Below, in pieces: positions 1 to 8,740 of a stretch of DNA of 62,266 nucleotides. This DNA is from Rhizobiales bacterium UBA1912 (lineage in GTDB: Bacteria; Pseudomonadota; Alphaproteobacteria; Rhizobiales; Devosiaceae), in NCBI GenBank assembly GCA_002337455.1, contig DDGC01000005.1:1-62266 (forward strand). The letters run 5' to 3'. The notes beneath the pieces are model-generated. The model was not told where the DNA came from, did no database searches, and saw only the letters and a list, made by a program, of their open reading frames with translations. The position numbers and the translations under genes are program-made. Position 1 is the stretch's first letter. Every line of letters starts with the position of its first letter.

Positions 1-277
1 CTATCTGAGTCCTGACATGAGAACGCTTCCATGAAAGCGGCCAGTCGGGTGGGCTTACCCAGCGGGCGTTCACGATCATTGGCGTTTCATGGACGTGGTC
101 GGTGGTGTCGTGCTGGCCAGCGCCAATCGCGCCCATATATTTGATGGCTGACCCCGCACTCCCATCATCTGCCTGCACGAGAGGCGTTATCGTCGGGGAA
201 TGGAGCGGGGCGTGGGTCCCCTGCAGAGGCAGTGCGACAACGATTATCCACGCCACAACGAAGAGGCGCAGGAACAT
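1..277 (-). CDS. Exported protein of unknown function, 3' end cut by the window edge
   Basis: An open minus-strand frame starts at an ATG (complement of 275-277) and runs without a stop to position 1, so only the first 92 codons are visible. The N-terminus is a good signal peptide: charged start, a hydrophobic stretch (residues about 4-17), then a Gln-Gly-Thr-His-Ala cleavage-like region. The mature part is polar with scattered His. I do not recognise the family. Two further small exported proteins, one of them DUF305, follow on the opposite strand, so a role in a metal-related envelope cluster is possible but is only context. The Shine-Dalgarno is weak. Confidence 0.55.
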   Translation of the reverse strand, partial: MFLRLFVVAWIIVVALPLQGTHAPLHSPTITPLVQADDGSAGSAIKYMGAIGAGQHDTTDHVHETPMIVNARWVSPPDWPLSWKRSHVRTQI

Positions 278-433
278 TTTCCACGAAATGGCATTCGCCG
301 TCTGACCGGTCACCGCCGCAATTTGCCCCAATACTCTGATTATCTTCCTCACTATAGTGAACTGAACCGACCAGGTCCACCCTAAGACGCCCACTGCTGA
401 AGCGCCGACCAAGGAAGATTTATCATCAGTCTG

Positions 434-742
434 ATGTCCCAATTTGCGAAATTGATCCTTCTTCCATCATTGGTTGTGTTCAGCCTTCTGGCCGCGCCGG
501 GCGTCATGCGTTCGCCTTCGCAGGTTTATGGGCAAGAGAATGCCGCCCACCATCACGACGTCGAGCACGGATTGAGCGGCCACGGCGAATGCGCAACGAT
601 AGCCTGCTGCCTGATGCCTGCCAACGCCGGGCGCGAGATGCTGTTGGATCGTGTGGCTGAATTGGTCGATACCTACCCCGTGCTTTATATGTGCGGAGAG
701 GGTCCCCGAGTTCCTGCTCCTCCTCCAAAGCCACTGGTTTGA
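434..742 (+). CDS. Small exported His/Cys-containing protein
   Basis: This 102-residue protein has a clear signal peptide (hydrophobic residues about 7-21). It is followed by a His-rich patch (HHHDVEHG, near residue 39) and a Cys pair (IACC, near residue 57). These are plausible soft-metal ligands. It lies 38 bp upstream of the DUF305 gene on the same strand, which suggests co-transcription. I cannot place it in a named family, and the metal role is inferred from composition and neighbour only. The Shine-Dalgarno is poor, with GGAAG too far from the ATG. Confidence 0.5.
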   Translation: MSQFAKLILLPSLVVFSLLAAPGVMRSPSQVYGQENAAHHHDVEHGLSGHGECATIACCLMPANAGREMLLDRVAELVDTYPVLYMCGEGPRVPAPPPKPLV

Positions 743-780
743 ACTGCAGTACAGCTCTATTTTCAAACCGGAGAATACCA

Positions 781-1263
781 ATGAAGACGTTCAAAACCCT
801 CGGCCTCGCCATCCTTTTTGCCAGCACTGCGTCCGTTGCGATGGCACAGGGCATGGATCATTCCAACATGGATGGCATGTCCATGGACGGGATGAGCATG
901 GATGCCGAAGCGAGTGAAAGCTCGGATCTACCCAAAATCTGTCTCGAGAACGCCGGCCACATGGCCGGCATATCGATGGACATGGATATGAGCGCAATGA
1001 TGGAAGGGATGAGCGAGGGCCACCAGGCCATGATGGCCGATATGGGTGCCATGCACAACGAGATGATGACTGCCATGATGGCCGAAGACTTCGATGTCGC
1101 TTTCATCTGCGGCATGATCCCACATCACCAAGGCGCGCTCGCGATGGCCAACGCGGCCCTCGAGTATGCCGAGGACGAATGGGTAAAGGAAATCGCCCAG
1201 GAAATCGTCGACGCCCAAGAACGTGAGATAGCCGAAATGCTTGAATGGCTTGAAACCCAGTAA
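781..1263 (+). CDS. DUF305 family exported protein
   Basis: The 160-residue precursor has a signal peptide ending near Ala-Met-Ala-Gln (residue 22). A Met/His/Asp-rich segment follows (repeated DGMSMD-type units, residues about 24-40), then the DUF305 domain (about 90-160). The domain carries the diagnostic core GMIPHHQGALAMA and the late QEREIAEMLEWL helix. DUF305 proteins are periplasmic, ferritin-like in fold, and often found in copper-handling clusters; the Met-rich arm fits copper binding. I chose the ATG at 781 because GGAG lies about 8 bp upstream and the signal peptide starts there. Confidence 0.88.
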   Translation: MKTFKTLGLAILFASTASVAMAQGMDHSNMDGMSMDGMSMDAEASESSDLPKICLENAGHMAGISMDMDMSAMMEGMSEGHQAMMADMGAMHNEMMTAMMAEDFDVAFICGMIPHHQGALAMANAALEYAEDEWVKEIAQEIVDAQEREIAEMLEWLETQ

Positions 1264-1545
1264 GCACCAGGTGACCGGGGCGATCCCGGTCACCTTCTTA
1301 CCTCAGCTCGATAGCGGCATTGGACATGTTTAATGGCGATCATCTGCCATAGCGGCAATGCCCCAGTCGTACTCCCCCGTTGACAGGTTTCAGCGGCACA
1401 AGAGGACCGGCAGCTTCTGGGACGGAACCAAGGTGGGCTGAACGGCCGGAATGGGGGCGCACAGCGGCCGTTCGCGACCAGCCCGGCGAACAAAATCGCG
1501 CCGAGTCTGAATGATTATGAGCTCGCTCGTTGTGTAACTGTCGCA

Positions 1546-4500
1546 TCAAGCGTACTCAAATGGCAGGCGCGACAATGGCGGCTTGAAACGCATCGACTTG
1601 GCCTTCGAACGCGTCGAGGTCGAGCTGGAACTCAATATCGAAAATTGACTGGGTTCCCGGGTTTCTAGTCCTGTAGGGATCTGAGCAATCATCGATGCAG
1701 CCGACAATGCCGAATTGTCGGGCTCGGGCAGGACGTCGGTCTCGCCGGCGGCCAACCGCAGGTCAAGCTTGTCAGGGTCACGCGGTCCCGACTTGATAAC
1801 CGGCTGCCGCTTCGACGGCTTGTAGTCTGCGACTTCGGGCAGTGCCGCGCCCCATCTCTCGGAATTGTGCTCGAATGCGGCGACGGGATCTCCATCAATC
1901 CATCCGGTCGCGACCAGCGCCATCTTCTTGTCCGTCGACCCGAGCGGGGTATAGTGGATGCGACCCATGCCGTCCATGAGCCTGCGGGACCACTTGTCAT
2001 TGTGCGGCAGCATGTCCTTGATGAATTGCTGCAACGACCGTCCGGCCAGAAGGTTCTCAGCACCAGGAGCATGTGGAGTGACCGTCTCGGACAGGATGCC
2101 GTCAGACAGCCGGACAAGCTCCGCGACCGGATATGCCTGCAGCATCTGATCAAGGGTGACCACTTCATCGATGACAACGTCCTGAGGCACGCACTTGCTC
2201 ATGCAGATCCAGACCGGCGTCTCCACATCGATAGGATTGCCGTCGGCATCCTTGGCGATGCCACGGTACACGGGACGCAGGCGACCCAAGAACTGGCGCA
2301 GCTCTTCCTCGCGCCACTGCTCTTCAAGAAGCCGGGCCCAATTGATGCTGTCTTTGATCTTGGGCATCTCGGGGACCCAGTGTGAGATGTCCTCGCCAGT
2401 CCGCATGCGGAGGCGGCGTTCCTGCGGCTTGCGCATGACGGGATTGCCCTCGGCGTCGTGGCCAGTGCCAAGCTTGTCAAACGGCTGCTCGGGGGTCTCG
2501 TCGTCATATGTGAGCGCGGCACGGTACGCGTCCAGTACGTGCACTGGCTGCTCCGATCGGCCAATCGACAGCGCTGCCACGTGCCCCTTCGCGAAATCGA
2601 GGCCGCGGAAAGCACCGAAATGACCGAAGTCGACGTTCTTGGGCTTCTCCCATCCGGACTGGATCGCTTCGCGGACTGCCTTCGTCATGCCGACCAGGAC
2701 GCGTCCATATGCGTAGACCATCGCGGTTGTCGTGATCAGCGCGCGGGCTTGCTGGATCAGCTGCTCGCTCTGCAGTATGGCCTTATCATCGGCATCAAAA
2801 CGGGGGATGAAGCGGGAATTGGCGTAAGTCGACTCGATGGCAGCCACGGTTCGCACGTGCGCCGGGGCCTCGATGTTCGTGACCTCGACCGCGCGACCGT
2901 AGATCTTACCGATGATCTCTGGCACCCCGGACGCGTCCAGCAAAAGGGTCGGCAGCGCGTTCCAATTCAACTCCTTGCGCCAGCCCATGATGATGGTCAG
3001 CTCGACGACATGGCCACCCGGCTTCGGCAGCATGATGAGGCGCACGCGCTCATCGCGCTCGCCTTTCGCGCTTCCTTCCTCAACACCTGTCATTCTGTCC
3101 TTGATCAATCGCCAGAATTTCTCCTTCGTCATCATATCGCGGTTGACCGGCGTTGCGGCCAGCTCACGGACCTTCTCGATGTCGAGGCGCGGGTTCACGT
3201 CCTGCTGCAGCGTCTTCGACCTCGACAAAACAAGGATCGCGGCATCGACAAGCTCGGCGCCGCGTTTGTGTTCGCGCATAACCTCTGCGACGTCCTTGCC
3301 ATCTTTGAGCGCGTCGGTGGCAACAGCGATGGCCTCTTCCTGGTCGGAGAAATACATCGCCGCGATGTCCTCATTGGACAGGTCCGGCCACTTCTTCTTG
3401 TCCTGTTTCGTGACGAACGGCTCGACGCCGCCGGTTTGGAAGGATTCGAGCGTCATCGTGCCGATCTGCAGGACCTGATACACGATTGTCTCGTCGATGA
3501 TGAGCGCCCGGGGATTGCACTTCTTCAGCTCTGCCGGCAGCCCGTGCATGGTCAGGTATGCATGGCTGATAAGGACCACGTCAGCGTCTTTGAGGTCGCT
3601 AAATTGCGCGAAATATTTGCACTCGCCGCGCGCCAGGAATTCGCACAGCACCTCTTCCTGCTCGATTTTCTCGCCCTCGCGCCGCTTCATGCGTGCGGTC
3701 ACGGGATCATCGACATCCATCTTCTTTTTGCATAGCCCGGACCCGCGCAGGCCGGCGTCGTTGAGAAGACGCATCTTGTCCCTCTGTTGGCAACCAGCGG
3801 CCTCACGGCCGCGGAACGGGATAGCTTTGACGCCCTTCTTGCGGAGCTCTTTGACGGCGTCCTTCATGTCCCGCTCGCTCCAATACTGCGACGGCGTGAT
3901 CATGCCCTCTGCATCGGCTTTCGCCAGGGTCTCGTCGGCGTTGGCGTGCGTCGGGACAGACACGAAAATCGGGCCTTCGCCATCGCCACGGCGATTCTCT
4001 GCACACCATGCGGTCAGGCTGCGGACGACGTGCGAGGTCTTGCCGGCACCAGGAGGGGCTTTGAGCAAGTGAACGGACGGCAGCTCAATGGACGTGTCAC
4101 CGATTGTGCCAAGGAATCGGTGGATTGCGGTGTCGACCTTTTGCGTCACCTCTTCACCAATCTTGCGCCGCTCCAGCGGGTCCTCAATGATGCGGCGGGA
4201 GTGGCGATCGGCCTCGACCAGCGCCGCAGCCTTTTTGACAGGCAATACCTTGGCGCGCGCGGCGTGGTCCGACAAGCCGTCGACAATGCAGTAGTCATCA
4301 GGAATCCAATCGAGCGACCCGTGAGCGGGACGCGGTGCCGGCATCACGCGCTTTGACTGCGGACGGCGGCCATCATCTGTGACCGTCCAAGGCACACAGA
4401 TGTCGTGATATTTACCGCTTCTGGCATGCTCCTCGAGCGATGCGTACCACTTTGTTGCCGCTGCACGCAGCTTCTCGCGCGCCGATTTTGCGATGCGCTC

Positions 4501-5706
4501 GAGGCCGCTCAGGCTCTCATTATCGCGGTGCGTTTTGCCGAGTTTGCCTTCCGCTTCAGTGACCAGAATGTCTTCGATCAGCCCGTAGAAGCGCTTGAGA
4601 TCGTGAGCATTTGCGGCACACATTGCCCATGCCATCTGCGAAAGCCATACTTCCGCACCGTCTGTGATGTGTCCCTCTGCGTCGATGACGAACGGGCCGC
4701 GCTTGAGCTCTGGCGTCCAGACCCGACCGCCAGCGCGCTTCCTGAGCTCGTCGACATCGATGCCGCTGCCGCCGTATGGATTTGACGTCGATACGCCGCC
4801 TGAGAGCTGGCGAATATCGCGCATCCGGTTAAGAAACAAGCGTATCGACGCTTTATCGATGACCGGTGCTTCGAGCGGCGACGCGATCGCGGGGTGTGCG
4901 CGGCCTTCGCTCCAATCGAAACTCTGACCGGTCCGGTGGTGAAGGCCGTATGCCGTCAGCAGGCCGCCTTCGCTCAAGAATTCCACGGCGTTGATGGGCT
5001 TGCCATCGTCATCAAGCTCGCGCCGGCCGTCTTCGCCGAGCAGCTCGACCGCCCATCTGGGAATGGACCACCGGTCGTCACCGGTGCCGGGCTCCTGCCT
5101 ATAAATGAGCGCGACCTTGGGCCTCGCGCCGTAGCGCACGAATGGCGTGGGCCCCAAGACGTCGATCGCGAGCTGTTTTACGCGCTCAGCCACCTCGGCG
5201 TCCTTGCAGTCAATATCCAGGACGCGCACGTGCGCGCTGGCAGCGCAGCACTGGATTGCGAGGTTCGATCCGCCGGTGCCATATGCGATGCCGACCATTG
5301 TCGCGAGGCTGGCGAGCTTCTCACGATATTCAGTCGGCCTGAATATCGTGCCGCCGCGACGCTCATTATACATCGTGGATTTGCCGGGAACGGTCACGAA
5401 TGACGGCCGACGTTCACCTTTGGCATCCTGCGGGACGACACTCCAGCCCTGAACCGCGCAGGGGACCGCGAACCTGCTCATTGTTGCCATCCGCTCCCAC
5501 CGCGGCTCGGTCTCTACAAAGCCGTCAGCGATCTGATCACGCGCATTCACGCAGTGAATTTGGGCGATATCGGCGTCGCTCAAACCGAGCTTGGAAATCG
5601 CGTCAGGAAACGCCGACTTCTGTTCGCGCACGAACTGCGCGCGGCGCTCTGCTTTTGTCGGCTGCTTTGTCGTGCGCTTCGGCACACGCAGGCTATCGAA
5701 TTTCAT
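1546..5706 (-). CDS. Large primase-helicase of a mobile element
   Basis: The 1,386-residue protein appears to fuse a primase to a helicase. Residues about 120-270 look like an archaeo-eukaryotic (prim-pol) primase: a VRVLDID acidic motif near 163-166 is followed by a VEFL...YGLHH segment. A helicase follows with Walker A APPGAGKTS (about 550-558), ADVVLISHAYL, Walker B LIIDE (about 735-739), LLLDAS (about 921-926), and a motif VI-like RQFLGRLRP (about 1137-1145). Four Cys at about 639, 659, 688 and 696 lie between motifs I and II, where DinG/XPD helicases hold an Fe-S cluster. Such fusions replicate plasmids, satellites and integrative elements. The ATG at 5706 is preferred over a TTG 12 codons upstream, although its Shine-Dalgarno is weak. 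Confidence 0.8.
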   Translation of the reverse strand: MKFDSLRVPKRTTKQPTKAERRAQFVREQKSAFPDAISKLGLSDADIAQIHCVNARDQIADGFVETEPRWERMATMSRFAVPCAVQGWSVVPQDAKGERRPSFVTVPGKSTMYNERRGGTIFRPTEYREKLASLATMVGIAYGTGGSNLAIQCCAASAHVRVLDIDCKDAEVAERVKQLAIDVLGPTPFVRYGARPKVALIYRQEPGTGDDRWSIPRWAVELLGEDGRRELDDDGKPINAVEFLSEGGLLTAYGLHHRTGQSFDWSEGRAHPAIASPLEAPVIDKASIRLFLNRMRDIRQLSGGVSTSNPYGGSGIDVDELRKRAGGRVWTPELKRGPFVIDAEGHITDGAEVWLSQMAWAMCAANAHDLKRFYGLIEDILVTEAEGKLGKTHRDNESLSGLERIAKSAREKLRAAATKWYASLEEHARSGKYHDICVPWTVTDDGRRPQSKRVMPAPRPAHGSLDWIPDDYCIVDGLSDHAARAKVLPVKKAAALVEADRHSRRIIEDPLERRKIGEEVTQKVDTAIHRFLGTIGDTSIELPSVHLLKAPPGAGKTSHVVRSLTAWCAENRRGDGEGPIFVSVPTHANADETLAKADAEGMITPSQYWSERDMKDAVKELRKKGVKAIPFRGREAAGCQQRDKMRLLNDAGLRGSGLCKKKMDVDDPVTARMKRREGEKIEQEEVLCEFLARGECKYFAQFSDLKDADVVLISHAYLTMHGLPAELKKCNPRALIIDETIVYQVLQIGTMTLESFQTGGVEPFVTKQDKKKWPDLSNEDIAAMYFSDQEEAIAVATDALKDGKDVAEVMREHKRGAELVDAAILVLSRSKTLQQDVNPRLDIEKVRELAATPVNRDMMTKEKFWRLIKDRMTGVEEGSAKGERDERVRLIMLPKPGGHVVELTIIMGWRKELNWNALPTLLLDASGVPEIIGKIYGRAVEVTNIEAPAHVRTVAAIESTYANSRFIPRFDADDKAILQSEQLIQQARALITTTAMVYAYGRVLVGMTKAVREAIQSGWEKPKNVDFGHFGAFRGLDFAKGHVAALSIGRSEQPVHVLDAYRAALTYDDETPEQPFDKLGTGHDAEGNPVMRKPQERRLRMRTGEDISHWVPEMPKIKDSINWARLLEEQWREEELRQFLGRLRPVYRGIAKDADGNPIDVETPVWICMSKCVPQDVVIDEVVTLDQMLQAYPVAELVRLSDGILSETVTPHAPGAENLLAGRSLQQFIKDMLPHNDKWSRRLMDGMGRIHYTPLGSTDKKMALVATGWIDGDPVAAFEHNSERWGAALPEVADYKPSKRQPVIKSGPRDPDKLDLRLAAGETDVLPEPDNSALSAASMIAQIPTGLETREPSQFSILSSSSTSTRSKAKSMRFKPPLSRLPFEYA

Positions 5707-5754
5707 TGAACATCCATTCGTTTTGTCATCCGGCGGGTGCAACGCCGAGTTGTA

Positions 5755-5783
5755 AGGATGGTCCAGACCATAGACAGGGTCAA
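5755..5783 (-). promoter_or_regulatory. Candidate promoter with spacer palindrome, upstream of the primase-helicase
   Basis: Reading the minus strand, TTGACC (5778-5783) and CATCCT (5755-5760) are separated by 17 bp. The palindrome ATGGTC-TG-GACCAT (5758-5771) overlaps the spacer and the -10. The -35 is good but the -10 is poor. The palindrome is placed where a repressor would occlude RNA polymerase. Confidence 0.4.
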
Positions 5784-5861
5784 CCGGATTCTAAGAATTC
5801 GTGTGCGATTTCTTCAATGTTGACATCGAGGCCCCGTTAACCACCATGCTACGTTCCTATT

Positions 5862-5876
5862 GTTCGAAATTCGAAC
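5862..5876. promoter_or_regulatory. Perfect 15-bp palindrome, candidate operator
   Basis: GTTCGAA-A-TTCGAAC is a perfect inverted repeat with a single central base. It shares the GTTC/GAAC core with the repeat at 5989-6008, so one dimeric protein could bind both. It is an inverted GTTC-N7-GAAC, not the direct GTTC-N7-GTTC of alphaproteobacterial LexA boxes. Confidence 0.5.
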
Positions 5877-5988
5877 GATCTCCGTTGCTTGCAGATTGGT
5901 AGTAGACAATCGAATAAAAAATGCACGAAATCTTCAAAAGTCTCTGTAATAATAGGGTGAGCGGGTAGAACCCTGCATGGATTGCTTT

Positions 5989-6008
5989 CATCGTTCTTGC
6001 GAACGATG
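5989..6008. promoter_or_regulatory. Inverted repeat just upstream of the small regulator gene
   Basis: CATCGTTC-TTGC-GAACGATG has 8-bp perfect arms and a 4-base centre. It ends 18 bp before the ATG at 6027. This suits an operator, or a leader hairpin controlling the small gene downstream. Confidence 0.5.
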
Positions 6009-6026
6009 ATTTTTCAAGAGTATTCA

Positions 6027-6278
6027 ATGCAGCCTGTTCGATCCCACATTGTGAGCCATCGAGAGCATAGCGACCGCGATCTCATTCTCGACGCATGCCG
6101 CCAGCGAATAGCCGCGAAACGAATCCCGTGTCAGCAAATCGTGGTCTCGGGACGCCCGATGTCGACCGCTGTCCGCGCCATAATCTTGAGAGGCGAGTGG
6201 GACGGAATAAGTCTTCGCAAGTCGTATTTGATCGCTGACGCAGTGGGCGTCGACGTCACCGTTTCGGCTGCGGCATGA
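6027..6278 (+). CDS. Small putative DNA-binding regulator
   Basis: The product is 83 residues from the ATG at 6027, which has AAGAG about 8 bp upstream. A start at 6006 is possible but lies inside the palindrome. The C-terminal half (STAVRAIILRGEW followed by LRKSYLIADAVGV) reads like a Cro/repressor-type helix-turn-helix, an assignment based on pattern only. It faces away from the primase-helicase gene across an operator-rich region, the usual place for an element's regulator. Its stop overlaps the next start (ATGA). Confidence 0.5.
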   Translation: MQPVRSHIVSHREHSDRDLILDACRQRIAAKRIPCQQIVVSGRPMSTAVRAIILRGEWDGISLRKSYLIADAVGVDVTVSAAA

Positions 6279-6505
6279 TCCCGGCGTCGGACCACGCGGT
6301 TCGGCGATACTGCGGGCGGCGCCTCGGCGTCCTCGTCAAAGCCTTTTCTGACGCCGAGGCGCTGCGAATCCTGCGTCGTGTCGGCTGCGATACCGATTCG
6401 ATTCGTGAGCGCCTGCACGACGTCCGCGACACCGTACTGCGCCTCGAGAGCCGTCTCTCGCCAGATTCCCCGCGAAGCTGCCCTCAGCCCGCAAGCCACA
6501 GATAA
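6275..6505 (+). CDS. Small hypothetical protein
   Basis: This 76-residue reading frame starts in a 4-bp ATGA overlap with the preceding gene, which supports translational coupling. Residues 5-60 are charged and helix-prone, with no signal peptide or membrane segment. The Pro/Ser-rich tail looks less gene-like. I do not recognise a family. The overlap and shared direction are the main evidence that it is real. Confidence 0.42.
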   Translation: MIPASDHAVRRYCGRRLGVLVKAFSDAEALRILRRVGCDTDSIRERLHDVRDTVLRLESRLSPDSPRSCPQPASHR

Positions 6506-6518
6506 AAGGGCCGACGAA

Positions 6519-6701
6519 ATGAGGGGTGTCGACGGCAAAGTCGATGCTGCTTTTTATGAATGGCCGTCAGATGCGCAAGTCGCAGAGTTGTGGCGCACTC
6601 ACGGGATGCACGCGGCCATCGAGCGATGGGGGTATCTGACGCCGCGGACGCTGCAGGGCATGCGGAAACGGTACCTGGATCGGCAGCGGGAAGCGGCCTG
6701 A
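6519..6701 (+). CDS. Small helix-turn-helix-like protein
   Basis: The 60-residue protein starts at ATG 6519 with AAGGG about 8 bp upstream. The pattern AELWRTHGMHAAIERWG followed by LTPRTLQGMRKRYLDRQ reads like two helices and a recognition helix, so DNA binding is plausible. It ends at 6701, back to back with the stop of the convergent gene at 6702: the two stop codons form TGATCA with no spacing. It is the last gene of a short three-gene rightward unit. Confidence 0.5.
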   Translation: MRGVDGKVDAAFYEWPSDAQVAELWRTHGMHAAIERWGYLTPRTLQGMRKRYLDRQREAA

Positions 6702-7400
6702 TCAACCCCGTCCAAGGCTTTTCGCAAACTTGATCTCCGATACGATGATGTCACCTGCCATATTCACACCCTCATTCGTGAGCTGGGCCATCGTGTTTCC
6801 GTCCATCTCGAACATCCTTAGATAGCCGCCTTCGGCGAGAGGACGGCAGAGGTTCGAAGCATCTTGCTGCGATATGTCGAGCCGGTCAGCAATGCCCTTC
6901 ATGCTGAAAACCATGCGGTAACCCTGTCCCTCGTTTTCGCACGCCAGCACGATGAGGCATCGAGCACTGGGATAGCCGCCTGGGAAACGAATCTGCTCCA
7001 GCCCGCGTCGCACCCCATCAGCCACTTCCTGATCCGGCTGACCGTCGCGCTCGATCTTCAGCGCATATCGATGCAGCAGGTCCTCGGTACCCTCCATGAT
7101 GTAAGTTGGCGGGCCGAGCTTGTGCCGGGCTGCGACGATCTCCAGCGTGTCACCTTCTCGCTTTGCGAGATACTCGAAAGCTCGATGAATGTTTTCGCGA
7201 TACAGCCGTGCCGTGTAGGCAGGTGCCTCCCCTTGCTGTGCCAGAGCCCCAAATTCAGAGACAACAGTCATTTCCTCCATCGCGCGGATGAAGAGGCCTT
7301 GTTCAATGCCCAGGTGTTGCGCCATCGCTCTGAGATGTTCGCGGCCTCGTTCCCGAAGCTTCTCTCGATGACGGTTTTCGAAAAAACGCGCGATGACCAT
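6702..7400 (-). CDS. Protein of unknown function with a C-terminal winged-helix-like region
   Basis: The product is 232 residues from ATG 7400, which lies just after a GGGGGTGG stretch; a TTG 12 codons upstream is less likely. The N-terminus is helical and charged. Residues about 165-215 (MKGIADRLDISQQDASNLCRP, split across two helices, then LAEGGYLRMF) look like a MarR-type HTH and wing. It is the last gene of the minus-strand element operon, separated from the preceding gene by 218 bp. A regulatory role is inferred only from this pattern. Confidence 0.6.
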   Translation of the reverse strand: MVIARFFENRHREKLRERGREHLRAMAQHLGIEQGLFIRAMEEMTVVSEFGALAQQGEAPAYTARLYRENIHRAFEYLAKREGDTLEIVAARHKLGPPTYIMEGTEDLLHRYALKIERDGQPDQEVADGVRRGLEQIRFPGGYPSARCLIVLACENEGQGYRMVFSMKGIADRLDISQQDASNLCRPLAEGGYLRMFEMDGNTMAQLTNEGVNMAGDIIVSEIKFAKSLGRG

Positions 7401-7618
7401 ATCCACCCCCAACGTGTCAGGATAACTCGCCCACAAGTCATTTCAACACGCAAACACAACTCGCGTCAAAAAACTTATCAACTTCAACGGCTTGCAGACG
7501 CGCCTTTTCGACGTTTTCGCACCGCCCAAATCCGGTCACAAAACCGGTCTTTGGGAAGCGTCAGGACGGGCATGATTTCGGCCCGCACCTGACACCCATT
7601 TGAGAAGTGCGATCGGGT

Positions 7619-8740
7619 TCAGGAGGCGTCTCCGGGGTCGGTTTTTTCGTGCGCTTCGATCTCGTCATCGATCATTTCGCGCACCATGCTCCAGCCCGAT
7701 TTCCAAGCCGCCGCGTCATAGATTTCAATTAGCCGCGCGAGCATCTCCGGATGCACGACGCCATCGCAGAGCCTCTGGACCTCTTGCTCGGGGAAACCGG
7801 CATCTTGGGCGAATTCGGCGGGCGTCATGCCCAGGTCTTCGAGACAAGCATTCAGAGCTCGGACCAGCGCCCAAAGCGTCCGCGTGACTTCCGGAAGACC
7901 CAGGTCGCGGACGAGATCGCCGGTGCCGCGGAAGACTTCGTCATCGAGATGCGATTCGATTCCGCGTCTGCGCATGTTCTCGACGTGCCGCCGATCGAGC
8001 TCGGGTGTATGCGGATGTGCTTCCTCCAGCCCTTCGAGGGCCGGGTGGCTGGGATCGTCGACGAAAGCCCCCCAATTTTTCATCGCACGGGCCATCGCTG
8101 TCGCCGCTTCCAGGACGTCGAGATCGGATTTCGAAGGATCGGCGAAATCTTCAAATGCCGGCGCCAATCGTCGCGCGGTTGCGAGAAGCTCGACAATCGC
8201 TTCATCACGCGACAGCACGTCGCGCACACGATACTTCTCGATCGCGGCTTCGATGGCGTCCCTGTCACGGTAATCCAGGCTCGACATCTCGACGCCGACC
8301 TCGACAATCTCGCTTTCGAGCCGCTCGATTTCCGCAGACAAGGTCGCGATGCGATTCCGCATGCGTTCCTGTGCGACGAGATATGCGGAATCGCGCCCCA
8401 GATCGAAATCGACTTCCTCCAAATCGATAGCCCGCTGCGGCAGTCCTTCGAGCACCATGTGCTGCCCCAGCACATTCTTCGTCTCCGAGATCAGCCGCTC
8501 ATACTCCTCGACCTTCGCTTCCAAGATTTCGCGCACTTTCCGATAATCCCCGCCGACCTGGTCGACGATGACAAGCTCCGCTACTCCGTCGTGTACGATC
8601 AGCGCGCCCTGGGAGTCACATTCCCAACCGACATTCGCGATATCGAAAGTCGAAACGATCTCGATTTTTTGGCCAGGATAGCGCTCCGCGAGTGTCTCGA
8701 GTGCGCGCTTGAGCTCGGCTTCAGTTGCCCATGTCATCAT
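7619..8740 (-). CDS. Helical hypothetical protein of the element operon
   Basis: This 373-residue protein starts at one of two adjacent ATGs (8740 or 8737). GGAGG lies 4-7 bp upstream and rules out a further upstream ATG whose codons contain the Shine-Dalgarno. The first 70 residues are a mixed domain, about 75-190 is charged and probably coiled-coil, and about 300-350 (LGMTPAEFAQDAGFPEQEVQ) resembles an XRE-like HTH. It overlaps the end of the upstream gene by about 20 bp. I do not recognise a family. Confidence 0.65.
   Translation of the reverse strand: MMTWATEAELKRALETLAERYPGQKIEIVSTFDIANVGWECDSQGALIVHDGVAELVIVDQVGGDYRKVREILEAKVEEYERLISETKNVLGQHMVLEGLPQRAIDLEEVDFDLGRDSAYLVAQERMRNRIATLSAEIERLESEIVEVGVEMSSLDYRDRDAIEAAIEKYRVRDVLSRDEAIVELLATARRLAPAFEDFADPSKSDLDVLEAATAMARAMKNWGAFVDDPSHPALEGLEEAHPHTPELDRRHVENMRRRGIESHLDDEVFRGTGDLVRDLGLPEVTRTLWALVRALNACLEDLGMTPAEFAQDAGFPEQEVQRLCDGVVHPEMLARLIEIYDAAAWKSGWSMVREMIDDEIEAHEKTDPGDAS

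Larger units (their letters stand above)
5707..6026. promoter_or_regulatory. Divergent control region of the element
   Basis: These 320 bp separate the primase-helicase gene (minus) from a small regulator gene (plus) and hold no gene. I see three inverted repeats, at 5758-5771, 5862-5876 and 5989-6008, plus an AT-rich stretch around 5910-5950. The layout resembles a phage-type control region with repressor operators between divergent promoters. An origin of replication is also possible here, but I see no iteron array. Confidence 0.6.

Noticed and set aside
1264..1545. Degraded transposase or attachment site at the left limit of the primase gene
   Set aside because: I found no copy of the tRNA 3' end, no terminal inverted repeats and no recognisable transposase pieces.
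2458..3735. 425-codon plus-strand open frame opposite the primase-helicase
   Set aside because: It is antisense to a protein with clear primase and helicase motifs and has no domain of its own; long antisense frames are expected at this GC content.
5862..5876. LexA (SOS) box
   Set aside because: Alphaproteobacterial LexA binds a direct GTTC-N7-GTTC repeat. Here the repeat is inverted (GTTC-N7-GAAC), so a different regulator is more likely.
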